Shown here in pieces: positions 1 to 5,188 of a stretch of 5,188 bases of DNA (positions within the stretch are counted from its first letter, which is position 1; every line of letters starts with the position of its first letter). This DNA comes from Spirochaeta sp. UBA2779. GTDB taxonomy: Bacteria > Spirochaetota > Spirochaetia > DSM-2461. Where the stretch lies: contig DEIH01000231.1 of NCBI GenBank assembly GCA_002352375.1, positions 1-5,188 on the forward strand, in the 5' to 3' direction. The translations under genes and the position numbers were made by a program. Under the pieces are notes generated by a model. The model ran no database searches. It saw only the letters and a program-made list of their open reading frames with translations, and was not told where the DNA came from.

Positions 1-36
1 TATTGGAATTTTGAAAGAGGCTCGTTTATAATATAA

Positions 37-327
37 TTATAGATATGGTTGATCAAGTTGACCGTACTCCCAGATTAACCCAGCCACGTTTAGAGGTTCT
101 GCCGTATTACTACTTTCATTCAATTGCTGAATAAAATCCAGAGGGGATAATCTATCGAGGGAACTATGTAAATGGATTTTATTGTATTCCTGCCTCTATT
201 GCTGATTCTGTGCAGTTTAATGATTCAGTTACTCCCGAATTTCACTGCGGACTTACTTTCACCATTCCCTGCGAAGAGAGAGCTCTTCTTCCCGATAGAT
301 TCGCTCAACATTCATATAGTTCACACC
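37..327 (-). pseudogene. IS3-family transposase orfB remnant, catalytic core deleted
   Basis: Read on the minus strand, one frame carries two pieces of an IS3-family orfB transposase. The upstream piece (about 327-262) reads MNVERIYREEELSLRR, the helical segment found before the DDE core in IS3 orfB proteins. The downstream piece (195-37) contains YNKIHLHSSLDRLSPLDF, the C-terminal motif that follows the last catalytic glutamate, and ends in a TAA at 37-39. Only about 22 codons separate the pieces, whereas a complete orfB has well over 100 residues there including all three DDE acidic residues, so the core has been deleted. The joining stretch holds five in-frame stops (first TGA at 259-261, last TAG at 196-198). 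The remnant stops just short of a plus-strand IS end at 330, as if a second element had inserted into it. It cannot encode an active transposase. No matching terminal repeat is recognisable in positions 1-36. Confidence 0.8.
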
Positions 328-329
328 CC

Positions 330-354
330 TGAATCGCCCCGGGTTTACCGGAGA
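330..354 (+). repeat. Probable left terminal inverted repeat of IS3-family element
   Basis: The sequence starts TGAATCGCCCCGGGTTTACC and continues GGAGA. It has the TGA start and the GCCCCGGG...GGAGA core that I know from the ends of IS3-group elements, and it lies 25 bases before the orfA start. No reverse-complement partner is present in this window, so the identification rests on family resemblance and position. Confidence 0.7.
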
Positions 355-379
355 CATAATTATTTGAGAGGATTGTGTT

Positions 380-673
380 ATGGGAAAGAAAACCAGGTAC
401 GCACCGGAAGTCCGGGATCGGGTCGTTCGCATGGTCTTTGAACATAGAAAAGACTACGGATCATAGTGGGCTACCATCTACTCAATAGCTGATAAGTTTG
501 GCTGTACAAGAGAAACGCTCAGACGATGGATTCGTCAAGCCGAAGTAGACCAAGGCCAACGTGACGGCCTGACCAGTGACGAAAAGGCTCACCTCAAGGA
601 TCTGGAAAGAGAGGTCCGGGAGCTGCGAGAAGCCAATGAGATTCTTCGCAAGGCTTCAGCATATTTCGCTTAA
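380..673 (+). pseudogene. IS3-family transposase orfA, interrupted by an in-frame TAG
   Basis: The frame starts at ATG 380 behind a GAGAGG ribosome binding site (366-371) and would encode 97 residues, the usual length for IS3 orfA. Its beginning (MGKKTRYAPEVRDRVVRMV) and the segment IADKFGCTRETLRRWIRQAE form the helix-turn-helix that binds the IS ends. The C-terminal part, LEREVRELREANEILRKASA, is the leucine-zipper-like coiled coil used for oligomerisation. Codon 29 is TAG (464-466), where relatives usually have a glutamine before the conserved Trp, so the protein would stop inside the first helices. The frame ends at TAA 671, also where relatives often carry Gln after the motif SAYFA. The following sequence resembles the usual orfA tail only in another frame (KKELG from 672), suggesting a further indel. 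orfB is absent. This is a dead fragment. Confidence 0.9.
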
Positions 674-780
674 GAAGGAGCTCGGCTGCCGGAAATCATC
701 ACCTGCAGAGAAAAGACTGAATGATGAATATCAATAAAGAGAAAGTATTTTCCCTGTTTTAGAAATTTTCCTCTTACCCT

Positions 781-809
781 TTGATTAACGAATACAGCAA
801 GTGTATACT
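781..809 (+). promoter_or_regulatory. Predicted sigma70-type promoter of the toxin-antitoxin operon
   Basis: A -35 box TTGATT (781-786) and a -10 box TATACT (804-809) are separated by exactly 17 bases, each close to the sigma70 consensus. Transcription would start near 816, giving a short leader before the antitoxin ribosome binding site (AAGGTGG, 831-837). The position, directly ahead of the antitoxin and after the IS debris, fits an autonomous promoter for the two-gene operon. Confidence 0.65.
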
Positions 810-821
810 AGAAGCGTACAC
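801..821 (+). promoter_or_regulatory. Imperfect dyad, candidate autoregulatory operator
   Basis: GTGTATAC (801-808) faces GTGTACGC on the opposite strand (814-821), matching at 6 of 8 positions, with five bases between. The outer GTGTA/TACAC arms are perfect. The dyad covers the -10 box and the predicted start site, where a bound Phd/YefM antitoxin or antitoxin-toxin complex would block RNA polymerase. Such autorepression is the rule in this family. Here it is inferred from symmetry and position only. Confidence 0.45.
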
Positions 822-842
822 ATAATAAAAAAGGTGGTTTCA

Positions 843-1082
843 ATGCAATCGATTACAGCCAGAGAAGCAAGAAGGTTACTCAGTACATTACTGGATGAAG
901 CTGAACATGGCTCTGAAATCTCTATAACACGCAGGGGCCAGGAAGTGGCCCGCCTTGTTCCACCTTTGACAGATAATAATTCCAGTTTTCCTGACATGAC
1001 TGAGTTTCGAAGCTCAATCCATGTTAAAGGGAAGGCAACCAGTCAGATTGTTGTTGATTTGCGTAATGAAGAACGTTATTGA
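843..1082 (+). CDS. Phd/YefM-family antitoxin
   Basis: This 79-residue protein is the antitoxin of a type II toxin-antitoxin pair. Residues 3-41 (ITAREARRLLSTLLDEAEHG, then SEISITRRGQEVARLVP) match the Phd/YefM fold: an alpha helix pair followed by the strand with the RRG-x-x-VARL signature, which dimerises and binds operator DNA. The tail (about 42-79) is polar and probably flexible, as expected for the part that wraps and blocks the toxin. The start at ATG 843 is chosen over an in-frame GTG at 801 because AAGGTGG (831-837) sits five bases before it, the family motif begins at once, and the GTG lies within the promoter. The stop TGA overlaps the toxin ATG by one base (TGATG), so translation is likely coupled and antitoxin is made first. 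It probably represses its own promoter through the 801-821 dyad. Sequence and partner agree, so the family call is firm; the symbol is left open because Phd, YefM and VapB naming overlaps. Confidence 0.95.
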   Translation: MQSITAREARRLLSTLLDEAEHGSEISITRRGQEVARLVPPLTDNNSSFPDMTEFRSSIHVKGKATSQIVVDLRNEERY

Positions 1083-1501
1083 TGCTCTATCTTGATACAA
1101 GTGTTTTGGTAGCTTTATATCTCCCGGAATTAAAAAGCAATAAGATTCAAGAATTGGTTATGCATAACGGGCAGACAGCATTAAGCCCTTTGAGTGAGGT
1201 TGAGTTTTTCTCTGCTTTATCCCGTCGAGTCCGAATGAAAGAAATCTCCCGTGAGGACGGTAATAGAATCATTTCCAAATTCCAGCTGCACAGAAAAATA
1301 CAGGTTTATAAAAACTTTCCGATTATGCAGAAAGAGTATGAACTTTCCCGTAACTGGATTGGCAATTTTGAGACACCTTTACGCACTCTTGATGCTTTGC
1401 ATCTGTCAGTTGCCTTTACCAACAACCTGAAACTGATAACTGCAGATACAGCTTTTGCTAAATCAGCGGAGAAACTCGGTATAACTGTTAATCTAATCTG
1501 A
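1082..1501 (+). CDS. vapC: PIN-domain ribonuclease toxin, VapC family
   Basis: This 139-residue protein is a single PIN domain, the normal length for VapC. Members are Mg2+-dependent endoribonucleases that cut tRNA or rRNA and stop translation until neutralised by the antitoxin. The acidic metal-binding residues are in place: Asp5 in MLYLDTSVLVALY, Glu39 or Glu41 in LSEVEF, Asp104 in TLDALHL and Asp122 in ITADTAF. Nothing looks truncated, so the enzyme should be active. ATG 1082 is preferred over TTG 1079 because it makes the usual one-base TGATG overlap with the antitoxin stop and puts the LDTS motif at the N-terminus. The pairing of a PIN toxin with a Phd/YefM antitoxin instead of an AbrB- or RHH-type VapB is a known combination. 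The RNA target cannot be read from the sequence. The gene ends 12 bases from the convergent minus-strand operon without a visible terminator. Confidence 0.95.
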   Translation: MLYLDTSVLVALYLPELKSNKIQELVMHNGQTALSPLSEVEFFSALSRRVRMKEISREDGNRIISKFQLHRKIQVYKNFPIMQKEYELSRNWIGNFETPLRTLDALHLSVAFTNNLKLITADTAFAKSAEKLGITVNLI

Positions 1502-1513
1502 AAACCGCAGGCT

Positions 1514-1870
1514 TCAAGTCCCGTCAGTGGCTTCGAAGGAAAAAACTTCAATAACCGGGGACCGAATTTCATCCCCTGCAGAAAGAACTACTCCGGTAAG
1601 GGTTATCATTTTCAGCTCAAATTGCCGCCTCAACTCCTCACCCACCTCTCCGGAAAGCTCGCACTCACTGCCATCGGAAGTTTCAATAACCGTGAAGGTA
1701 AAGGGTTCGGATCCTTTTACTTTAATCCTTCCCTTTAGTTCCACTATATCTCCTTTTTTAAGATCTTCCCCGATTACTGTTTTCATTTGAGAGTCAATAT
1801 CACTACCGGACCCGGCATACAGGGACGGGAGAGAAAAGCCAAGAGCCAGTACGAAAAAGATTAGCTTCAT
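1514..1870 (-). CDS. Small secreted protein with OB-fold-like pattern
   Basis: I do not recognise a named family. The 118-residue product has a clear Sec signal peptide: Lys2, a hydrophobic run to about residue 14, and a type I cleavage site LYA before Gly20. The mature protein is about 99 residues and acidic. Its predicted order of elements (strands around 40-52, 57-66 and 69-75, a short helix at 77-84 with EELRRQF, then strands at 87-96 and 104-113) is that of an OB fold, and GDIVELKGRIKVKG resembles the first strand of such domains. Small exported OB-fold proteins of unknown role occur in many diderm bacteria. There is one cysteine (Cys70), hence no internal disulfide. The ATG (1870-1868) overlaps the protease stop in ATGA, and there is no clear ribosome binding site, so it is likely translated by coupling. 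A role as partner, inhibitor or folding helper of the protease is inference from this arrangement. Confidence 0.75.
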   Translation of the reverse strand: MKLIFFVLALGFSLPSLYAGSGSDIDSQMKTVIGEDLKKGDIVELKGRIKVKGSEPFTFTVIETSDGSECELSGEVGEELRRQFELKMITLTGVVLSAGDEIRSPVIEVFSFEATDGT

Positions 1871-3564
1871 TTTCTGAAAATCTTCAATGTCATTCCCCTG
1901 GGTATTTCAACATCCCACGAAGCATTACCGTTCAGATTGCTTCCGGCGAGGAATATGACATTGGTAGCCGGAGGTGTCGCTTTGAGAAAATCCGGATTGA
2001 AAGTACCGTTTTCATCTCCAAAGGGAATCGGCCCCATAAAACTACCCCCCGAGTTTCCATCATCTGCAACGTAGTTGTAAAAATTTACCGATCCAAGGTT
2101 GTAGCCGGTTCCCTCAGGATCTGAAGGGCTGCTGGTACGGAAATTACCGGTATTAAAAGTCGGACCGGCTGAATTAACTCTATCAGAGTCCAGTACGGCT
2201 TCGGGCCATTCACTGAGTAGCTCGCCGAAAGTTTTATTTCCGTAACCGAGGTAGGCGATAGCCTCGGTTACGGCCCGCTCATCGGTCCAGGAACTTTGTA
2301 CAATTTTCTGGAACAAGGCCGCTCCGCCGTAGTTTCGGGCAAGAAAAGCCCCGAATGAATACGCTGTAGCATAGCTTATCAGCCGGTCTTCAGGTTCTGT
2401 TCCCCAGGTTGTCAGAGAATCGTCCGTCCAGTAGTTAAATGTTGATATACGGCTGGAATTGCAGGTCCCCGGTAATCCCTCACTCCCATCAGTCGGAGGA
2501 TCCACCCCTCGGGGACCGGGAACAACGATTTTATCAGCAAGCAGATCTTCGGTAACCAGGGAGCACATCTCGTTGAGCCAGGTATCCGAAGAGGTTATGC
2601 CGAATACTATCTGCTTCTGATAGTAATGAACCATGTGCTGAAACTCGTGGGCCAGAGTACTGAATACCGACTGAGGCCAGTAATCGTCACTACCCCATGA
2701 ACCATCTCCGGTGGCGTAAATCACCCCATCCATGGCGAACATCAAACGTTCATTCGAATCAGAATAAGATGTTTTTAAATAGTTATTTCCCGAGTTGAAA
2801 TAACCGACTATTCCGCCGTTTATGGAATTATCCCCGGCGATATCGTATAACAGAATCGTAATGTAATCTTCGGCACCGGGTTCAATCAGATTTGTATAGG
2901 AATGCGCTCCCCAGGGTTCCCCGTAGATATCGGTTACCCAGTCCCGGATATCATTCACTCCGCCGGTAACCAGAAACTTATCCACCAGCGCTGTCACCAT
3001 GTCGCCGTCTACAAGGTTTGCCTTACTGCCTCCATCGATCCAGCAGTCATCAGCCACATAAATCACCAGAGTTTTCCCATCAATAGGAGAAATTTTCGCC
3101 CGGCAGGTAGCCGGAATATCAATTACATCATCAATCGAAGAGACACCTTTGAATGTTGTCTTAGTATCCACAGACTCACTCGGCGGTACATAGTTAAAAG
3201 ACACACCAGCAGCCCTGCGAAAATTCTCAACCGAAGGCTGCAGACCTTCGACAGTTTTCCACAGCTGAACATCAATAATACCGCCTGAATCCAAAAGAGC
3301 TGACGTTCGAATCGGCACAGAACTCTGCGGAACCTTACTCTCAATAAAGCGGCTTTCCTGCTGATTGTATGAGACTGAAGGAGCCATCGAAGCCGTATCA
3401 ACCGGGCTTGGATTGGTGAAGATAAAAAACACATCTTCATCCTGCAGATCTGTCAAATCCACCGTTTGAAAAGTAAAAAGTGGGCCCCCATCTCCTTTAT
3501 CACAGCCATTGAAGCCCGAAAAGACTATTAAAATGAGAAATATTGCGAAATAGAATCTGGTCAT
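1867..3564 (-). CDS. Putative M30 (hyicolysin-like) metallopeptidase lipoprotein
   Basis: This 565-residue protein is an exported zinc metallopeptidase candidate. The N-terminus has a basic residue, a hydrophobic stretch (4-18) and Cys21 preceded by FNG, a relaxed lipobox, so lipid anchoring at the cell surface or periplasmic face is likely. The motif HEFQHMVHYYQK gives zinc ligands His306 and His310 with catalytic Glu307. Downstream, TWLNEMCSLVTED (328-340) supplies Glu332, a plausible third ligand 22 residues after His310, as in gluzincins. The HEFQHM plus WLNE pairing and the preceding GGIVGYFNSGN segment (250-260) resemble family M30. The region 22-150 has no recognisable domain; the segment after about 460 may be a beta-rich accessory domain. 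Cys154, Cys174, Cys334 and Cys368 could form disulfides. ATG 3564 is the only good start: an in-frame TAG lies seven codons upstream. Its ribosome binding site is weak. The substrate is unknown. It follows the DHH gene by 31 bases and overlaps the next gene by four. Confidence 0.85.
   Translation of the reverse strand: MTRFYFAIFLILIVFSGFNGCDKGDGGPLFTFQTVDLTDLQDEDVFFIFTNPSPVDTASMAPSVSYNQQESRFIESKVPQSSVPIRTSALLDSGGIIDVQLWKTVEGLQPSVENFRRAAGVSFNYVPPSESVDTKTTFKGVSSIDDVIDIPATCRAKISPIDGKTLVIYVADDCWIDGGSKANLVDGDMVTALVDKFLVTGGVNDIRDWVTDIYGEPWGAHSYTNLIEPGAEDYITILLYDIAGDNSINGGIVGYFNSGNNYLKTSYSDSNERLMFAMDGVIYATGDGSWGSDDYWPQSVFSTLAHEFQHMVHYYQKQIVFGITSSDTWLNEMCSLVTEDLLADKIVVPGPRGVDPPTDGSEGLPGTCNSSRISTFNYWTDDSLTTWGTEPEDRLISYATAYSFGAFLARNYGGAALFQKIVQSSWTDERAVTEAIAYLGYGNKTFGELLSEWPEAVLDSDRVNSAGPTFNTGNFRTSSPSDPEGTGYNLGSVNFYNYVADDGNSGGSFMGPIPFGDENGTFNPDFLKATPPATNVIFLAGSNLNGNASWDVEIPRGMTLKIFRK
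2240..2273. repeat. Perfect 12-bp inverted repeat inside the protease gene
   Basis: CCGTAACCGAGG (2240-2251) is followed after ten bases by its exact reverse complement CCTCGGTTACGG (2262-2273). The RNA from either strand could form a stable GC-rich hairpin. It lies within the coding sequence for residues around 431-443 (VTEAIAYLGYG) of the M30 protein. On the transcribed minus-strand message it is followed by AAATAAAAC, not a U run, so it is not an ordinary terminator. It may be chance or an RNA structure. Confidence 0.6.
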
Positions 3565-3595
3565 AGATGTTTTAACACCGCACTATCGACAGAGG

Positions 3596-4762
3596 TCAAT
3601 CCAGCACAACCATCTTCACGGTCCCTGCTACAATACCATCGATAAAAGCGGGAAAGTCCTCCACCTCACCCCGGGGAACCCTGAAGCCCACAGCCCCCTC
3701 ATGCCCCCCGCCATTGGTAATTCCGAGAGAGGCAATCACCTCCCTCAAATCGAGAGTCTTGAAATTCTGACTCCGGCGCATCCGGAGCTGAATCAGATCC
3801 GACTTGCCCGGAGGATCGTAAAAAGACACAAGACTCACATATCCGCTCTCTTCAGCCAGCAGATTGGCGGTGTATTTGGCCACTGTCACGATAATATCCA
3901 TGTCGTATCGTTCAATAATCGGTGAGGATTCATCCTCATTCAATGTAATCCAGGCCATAGGCCCCTTGGCCTTTTTGTACTTCATAAAATCCAAGCAGCA
4001 GCTCTCCTCTTCCCCGGAAAGCTTCTCCAGCTCGGAAAGGATATCCTCAATACTGGAAAAATTCCCCGAATCCTTGTCGGTTTTCCGGATGAGCATTTTG
4101 TTGAACAGACGGCTGAAATAGCGGTAGTATCGCTTTTCCCGTCGGGATTTAAGGAACTGACCCATCTTCGAGTCCCCTACCATCCCTGTTACAATGGAGA
4201 GAACAAAATTCCGGCTGAAAATCTCCCCTATCCCGAATTCTTTAACAATATGTCTCTTTTTTTCGAGCTTCACCGCCAGATAACCGATGAGTTCACAGGT
4301 GGAAGATGCATCATCTACCAGCCTGTAACCCTCATTCCCGATATACTCCCCATCAGCTTCCAAATGATGGTCAATTTCCATCACCAGAATCTCATCCCTG
4401 GAGAAGAGGGGTTTCAAATCTATATAAAAATCAAGCATATCCGGCTTGGGGGTATCAAAGGCAATTACCGTATCGTATTCATCCCCGATTTCCTCAGGGC
4501 TTCCAATTACACGGATGGAATTGTATTTAGCAATACTCAGAAGGTAGGGGAATTTATCCCAGTTCTCCCGGTTGAGCACTATAGCCTGATCCCTGTGAAA
4601 TTTGGTCATCAGGAGACTGAAAGCCACCATCGAAGCCACACAGTCTTCATCGGGATTCTGATGGCCTATCATCAGGAAAGATTCCCGGGTGCACATCACA
4701 TCAATAAAGGTATCAACAATCTTTAATTTCTGTCGTCTGTTCGGAATACTCACTTTTTTCAT
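3596..4762 (-). CDS. DHH/DHHA1-family phosphoesterase
   Basis: This 388-residue protein belongs to the DHH superfamily of Mn2+-dependent phosphoesterases, which includes NrnA (nanoRNA/pApA and pGpG hydrolase), the c-di-AMP hydrolase domain of GdpP, and RecJ. Visible DHH motifs are GHQNPDEDCVAS (His34, Asp38, Asp40), AFDTPKPD (Asp103), IDHH (131-133) and TGMVGDSKMG (Asp197). The C-terminal DHHA1 domain carries QLRMRRS (325-331) and the substrate-binding TNGGGHEGAVGF (349-360). All metal-binding positions are kept, but the small residues around them differ from the commonest forms (DEDCVAS for DxDAxGS; GDS for the usual DTG). A charged linker (about 205-265) separates the domains and is longer than in short NrnA proteins. 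There is no signal peptide, so it is cytoplasmic. Its ATG shares ATGA with the GGDEF stop, and AGGTGA (complement of 4769-4774) gives a good ribosome binding site six bases before the start. Substrate is open: pGpG, pApA, c-di-AMP and short oligonucleotides are all possible. Confidence 0.92.
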   Translation of the reverse strand: MKKVSIPNRRQKLKIVDTFIDVMCTRESFLMIGHQNPDEDCVASMVAFSLLMTKFHRDQAIVLNRENWDKFPYLLSIAKYNSIRVIGSPEEIGDEYDTVIAFDTPKPDMLDFYIDLKPLFSRDEILVMEIDHHLEADGEYIGNEGYRLVDDASSTCELIGYLAVKLEKKRHIVKEFGIGEIFSRNFVLSIVTGMVGDSKMGQFLKSRREKRYYRYFSRLFNKMLIRKTDKDSGNFSSIEDILSELEKLSGEEESCCLDFMKYKKAKGPMAWITLNEDESSPIIERYDMDIIVTVAKYTANLLAEESGYVSLVSFYDPPGKSDLIQLRMRRSQNFKTLDLREVIASLGITNGGGHEGAVGFRVPRGEVEDFPAFIDGIVAGTVKMVVLD

Positions 4763-5188
4763 TTTTTGTCACCTGCAATGTACAACACGGCCCGGTTACG
4801 GCCGGCTTCTTTGGCGGCGTATAAAGCCTTATCTGCCTTGTCCAATAATGCATCTGAGGTACTTCCGTCTTCAGGACATACGGAAATGCCGATACTGGCT
4901 GTGATATTTTTAAATGACCCCTTCCGCCCTTTGAGAATATCCAGGGTTCTGATCGCTTCTCCGGCTTTCCGACAGCAATCCAGGGCCTCTTTCCCGGACC
5001 GTCCCGGGAGAATAAAGGCAAACTCATCTCCCCCGTACCGGGAGAGAATATCCATCTTCCCAAAAGCCGATTTAATAGCAGGCACAACGGCAAGAATTAC
5101 CTCATCTCCTGCAGCTTCTCCATACTCGGCATTCAGGGTTCCGAAACGATCCAGATCCAGAATTACCAAAGACATGGATTTTCCCTTC
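4759..5188 (-). CDS. GGDEF-domain diguanylate cyclase, C-terminal part
   Basis: The frame is open to the right edge of the window, so only the C-terminal GGDEF domain is seen; sensor or membrane parts would lie outside. The visible ATG at 5175 is internal, since the frame continues upstream through KGKS, the usual lead into a GGDEF domain. Numbering from that Met, the metal-binding Asp7 lies in ILDLDRF, the guanine-binding Asn15 and Asp24 in LNAEYGEAAGD, and the active site RYGGDEF at 46-52 is intact. ITASIGIS (91-98) and ADKALYAAKEAGRN (114-127) complete the fold. It should therefore convert two GTP to c-di-GMP when dimerised. The inhibitory I-site RxxD, which would sit five residues before GGDEF, reads GKMD (39-42), lacking the arginine. 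The stop TGA (4761-4759) overlaps the DHH start in ATGA, indicating one transcript and coupled translation. What signal it senses cannot be known from this window. Confidence 0.95.
   Translation of the reverse strand, partial: KGKSMSLVILDLDRFGTLNAEYGEAAGDEVILAVVPAIKSAFGKMDILSRYGGDEFAFILPGRSGKEALDCCRKAGEAIRTLDILKGRKGSFKNITASIGISVCPEDGSTSDALLDKADKALYAAKEAGRNRAVLYIAGDKK

Larger units (their letters stand above)
330..673 (+). mobile_element. Truncated IS3-family insertion sequence (left end plus orfA)
   Basis: The element starts with a terminal-repeat-like sequence at 330, has a short leader of about 50 bases, and continues with orfA. That is the normal left-end arrangement of IS3-family elements. 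No orfB and no right-end copy of the repeat are visible downstream: recognisable transposase similarity fades soon after 671, and by 781 the toxin-antitoxin promoter begins. The element is therefore a 5' fragment and cannot move by itself. It lies next to an older opposite-strand IS remnant, which suggests nested insertion. A target-site duplication cannot be tested because the right end is lost. The exact right boundary of the fragment is uncertain, somewhere between about 673 and 740. Confidence 0.75.

Noticed and set aside
1..36. Possible right-end repeat of the minus-strand IS
   Set aside because: The AT-rich sequence has no clear match to an IS3 terminal repeat, and the outer part may be outside the window.
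172..441. Plus-strand open frame of 89 codons with a hydrophobic N-terminus
   Set aside because: It runs over the antisense of the orfB remnant, the IS terminal repeat and the start of orfA in another frame. It is a chance frame.
801..842. GTG start giving a 93-residue antitoxin
   Set aside because: It would lie inside the promoter and upstream of the predicted transcription start, while ATG 843 has a good ribosome binding site and fits the family length.
1531..1546. Palindrome CTTCGAAG followed by AAAAAA near the convergent gene ends
   Set aside because: The stem is only four base pairs with no loop, and it lies inside the OB-fold-like gene, so it is not a credible terminator.
3123..3440. 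Minus-strand open frame of 105 codons inside the protease gene
   Set aside because: It overlaps the M30 gene in another frame, and its Arg/Leu/Ser-rich composition is typical of a shadow frame.
3565..3620. Possible separate promoter ahead of the protease (TTGTGC and GATAGT, 16 bases apart on the minus strand)
   Set aside because: Both boxes match the consensus poorly and lie at the DHH gene end. Not enough to call a promoter.
4250..4726. Plus-strand open frame of 158 codons
   Set aside because: It is antisense to the DHH gene, whose motifs are unmistakable, and has no ribosome binding site or family resemblance.
4713..5093. Minus-strand open frame of 126 codons
   Set aside because: It is an alternative frame of the GGDEF gene; the GGDEF frame carries all the conserved motifs.

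Overview
The window looks like chromosomal DNA of a bacterium with lipoproteins and second-messenger signalling. A spirochaete is my best guess, from the M30-type lipoprotein with a relaxed lipobox and the style of the DHH protein. There is no rRNA or other phylogenetic marker, so this guess is weak.

Layout. The left part (about 1-680) is insertion-sequence debris. A decayed minus-strand IS3-family orfB (37-327) has lost its catalytic core. It abuts, and was probably interrupted by, the left end of a second IS3-family element in the opposite direction: terminal repeat at 330-354, then an orfA (380-673) broken by an in-frame TAG. The rest of that second element is missing. The middle part (781-1501) is a compact Phd/YefM-PIN (VapC) toxin-antitoxin operon on the plus strand. 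It has a good sigma70-type promoter and a dyad overlapping the -10 box. The right two thirds (1514-5188) is a tightly packed minus-strand gene series, read from right to left: a GGDEF diguanylate cyclase (5' end outside the window), a DHH/DHHA1 phosphoesterase, an M30 (hyicolysin-like) metallopeptidase lipoprotein, and a small secreted protein with an OB-fold-like pattern.

How the genes fit together. The GGDEF/DHH and M30/OB pairs each share a 4-base ATGA stop-start overlap, and only 31 bases separate the two pairs, so the four genes are probably one operon whose promoter lies beyond the right edge. The first pair suggests nucleotide signalling (c-di-GMP synthesis next to a phosphodiesterase-type enzyme). 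The second pair is exported: a surface-anchored protease and a small periplasmic or extracellular partner. A functional link between the pairs is inference only. The toxin-antitoxin operon converges on this operon with a 12-base gap and no visible terminator. I see no tRNA, rRNA, CRISPR array or riboswitch. Positions 1-36 are AT-rich and hold nothing I can name.
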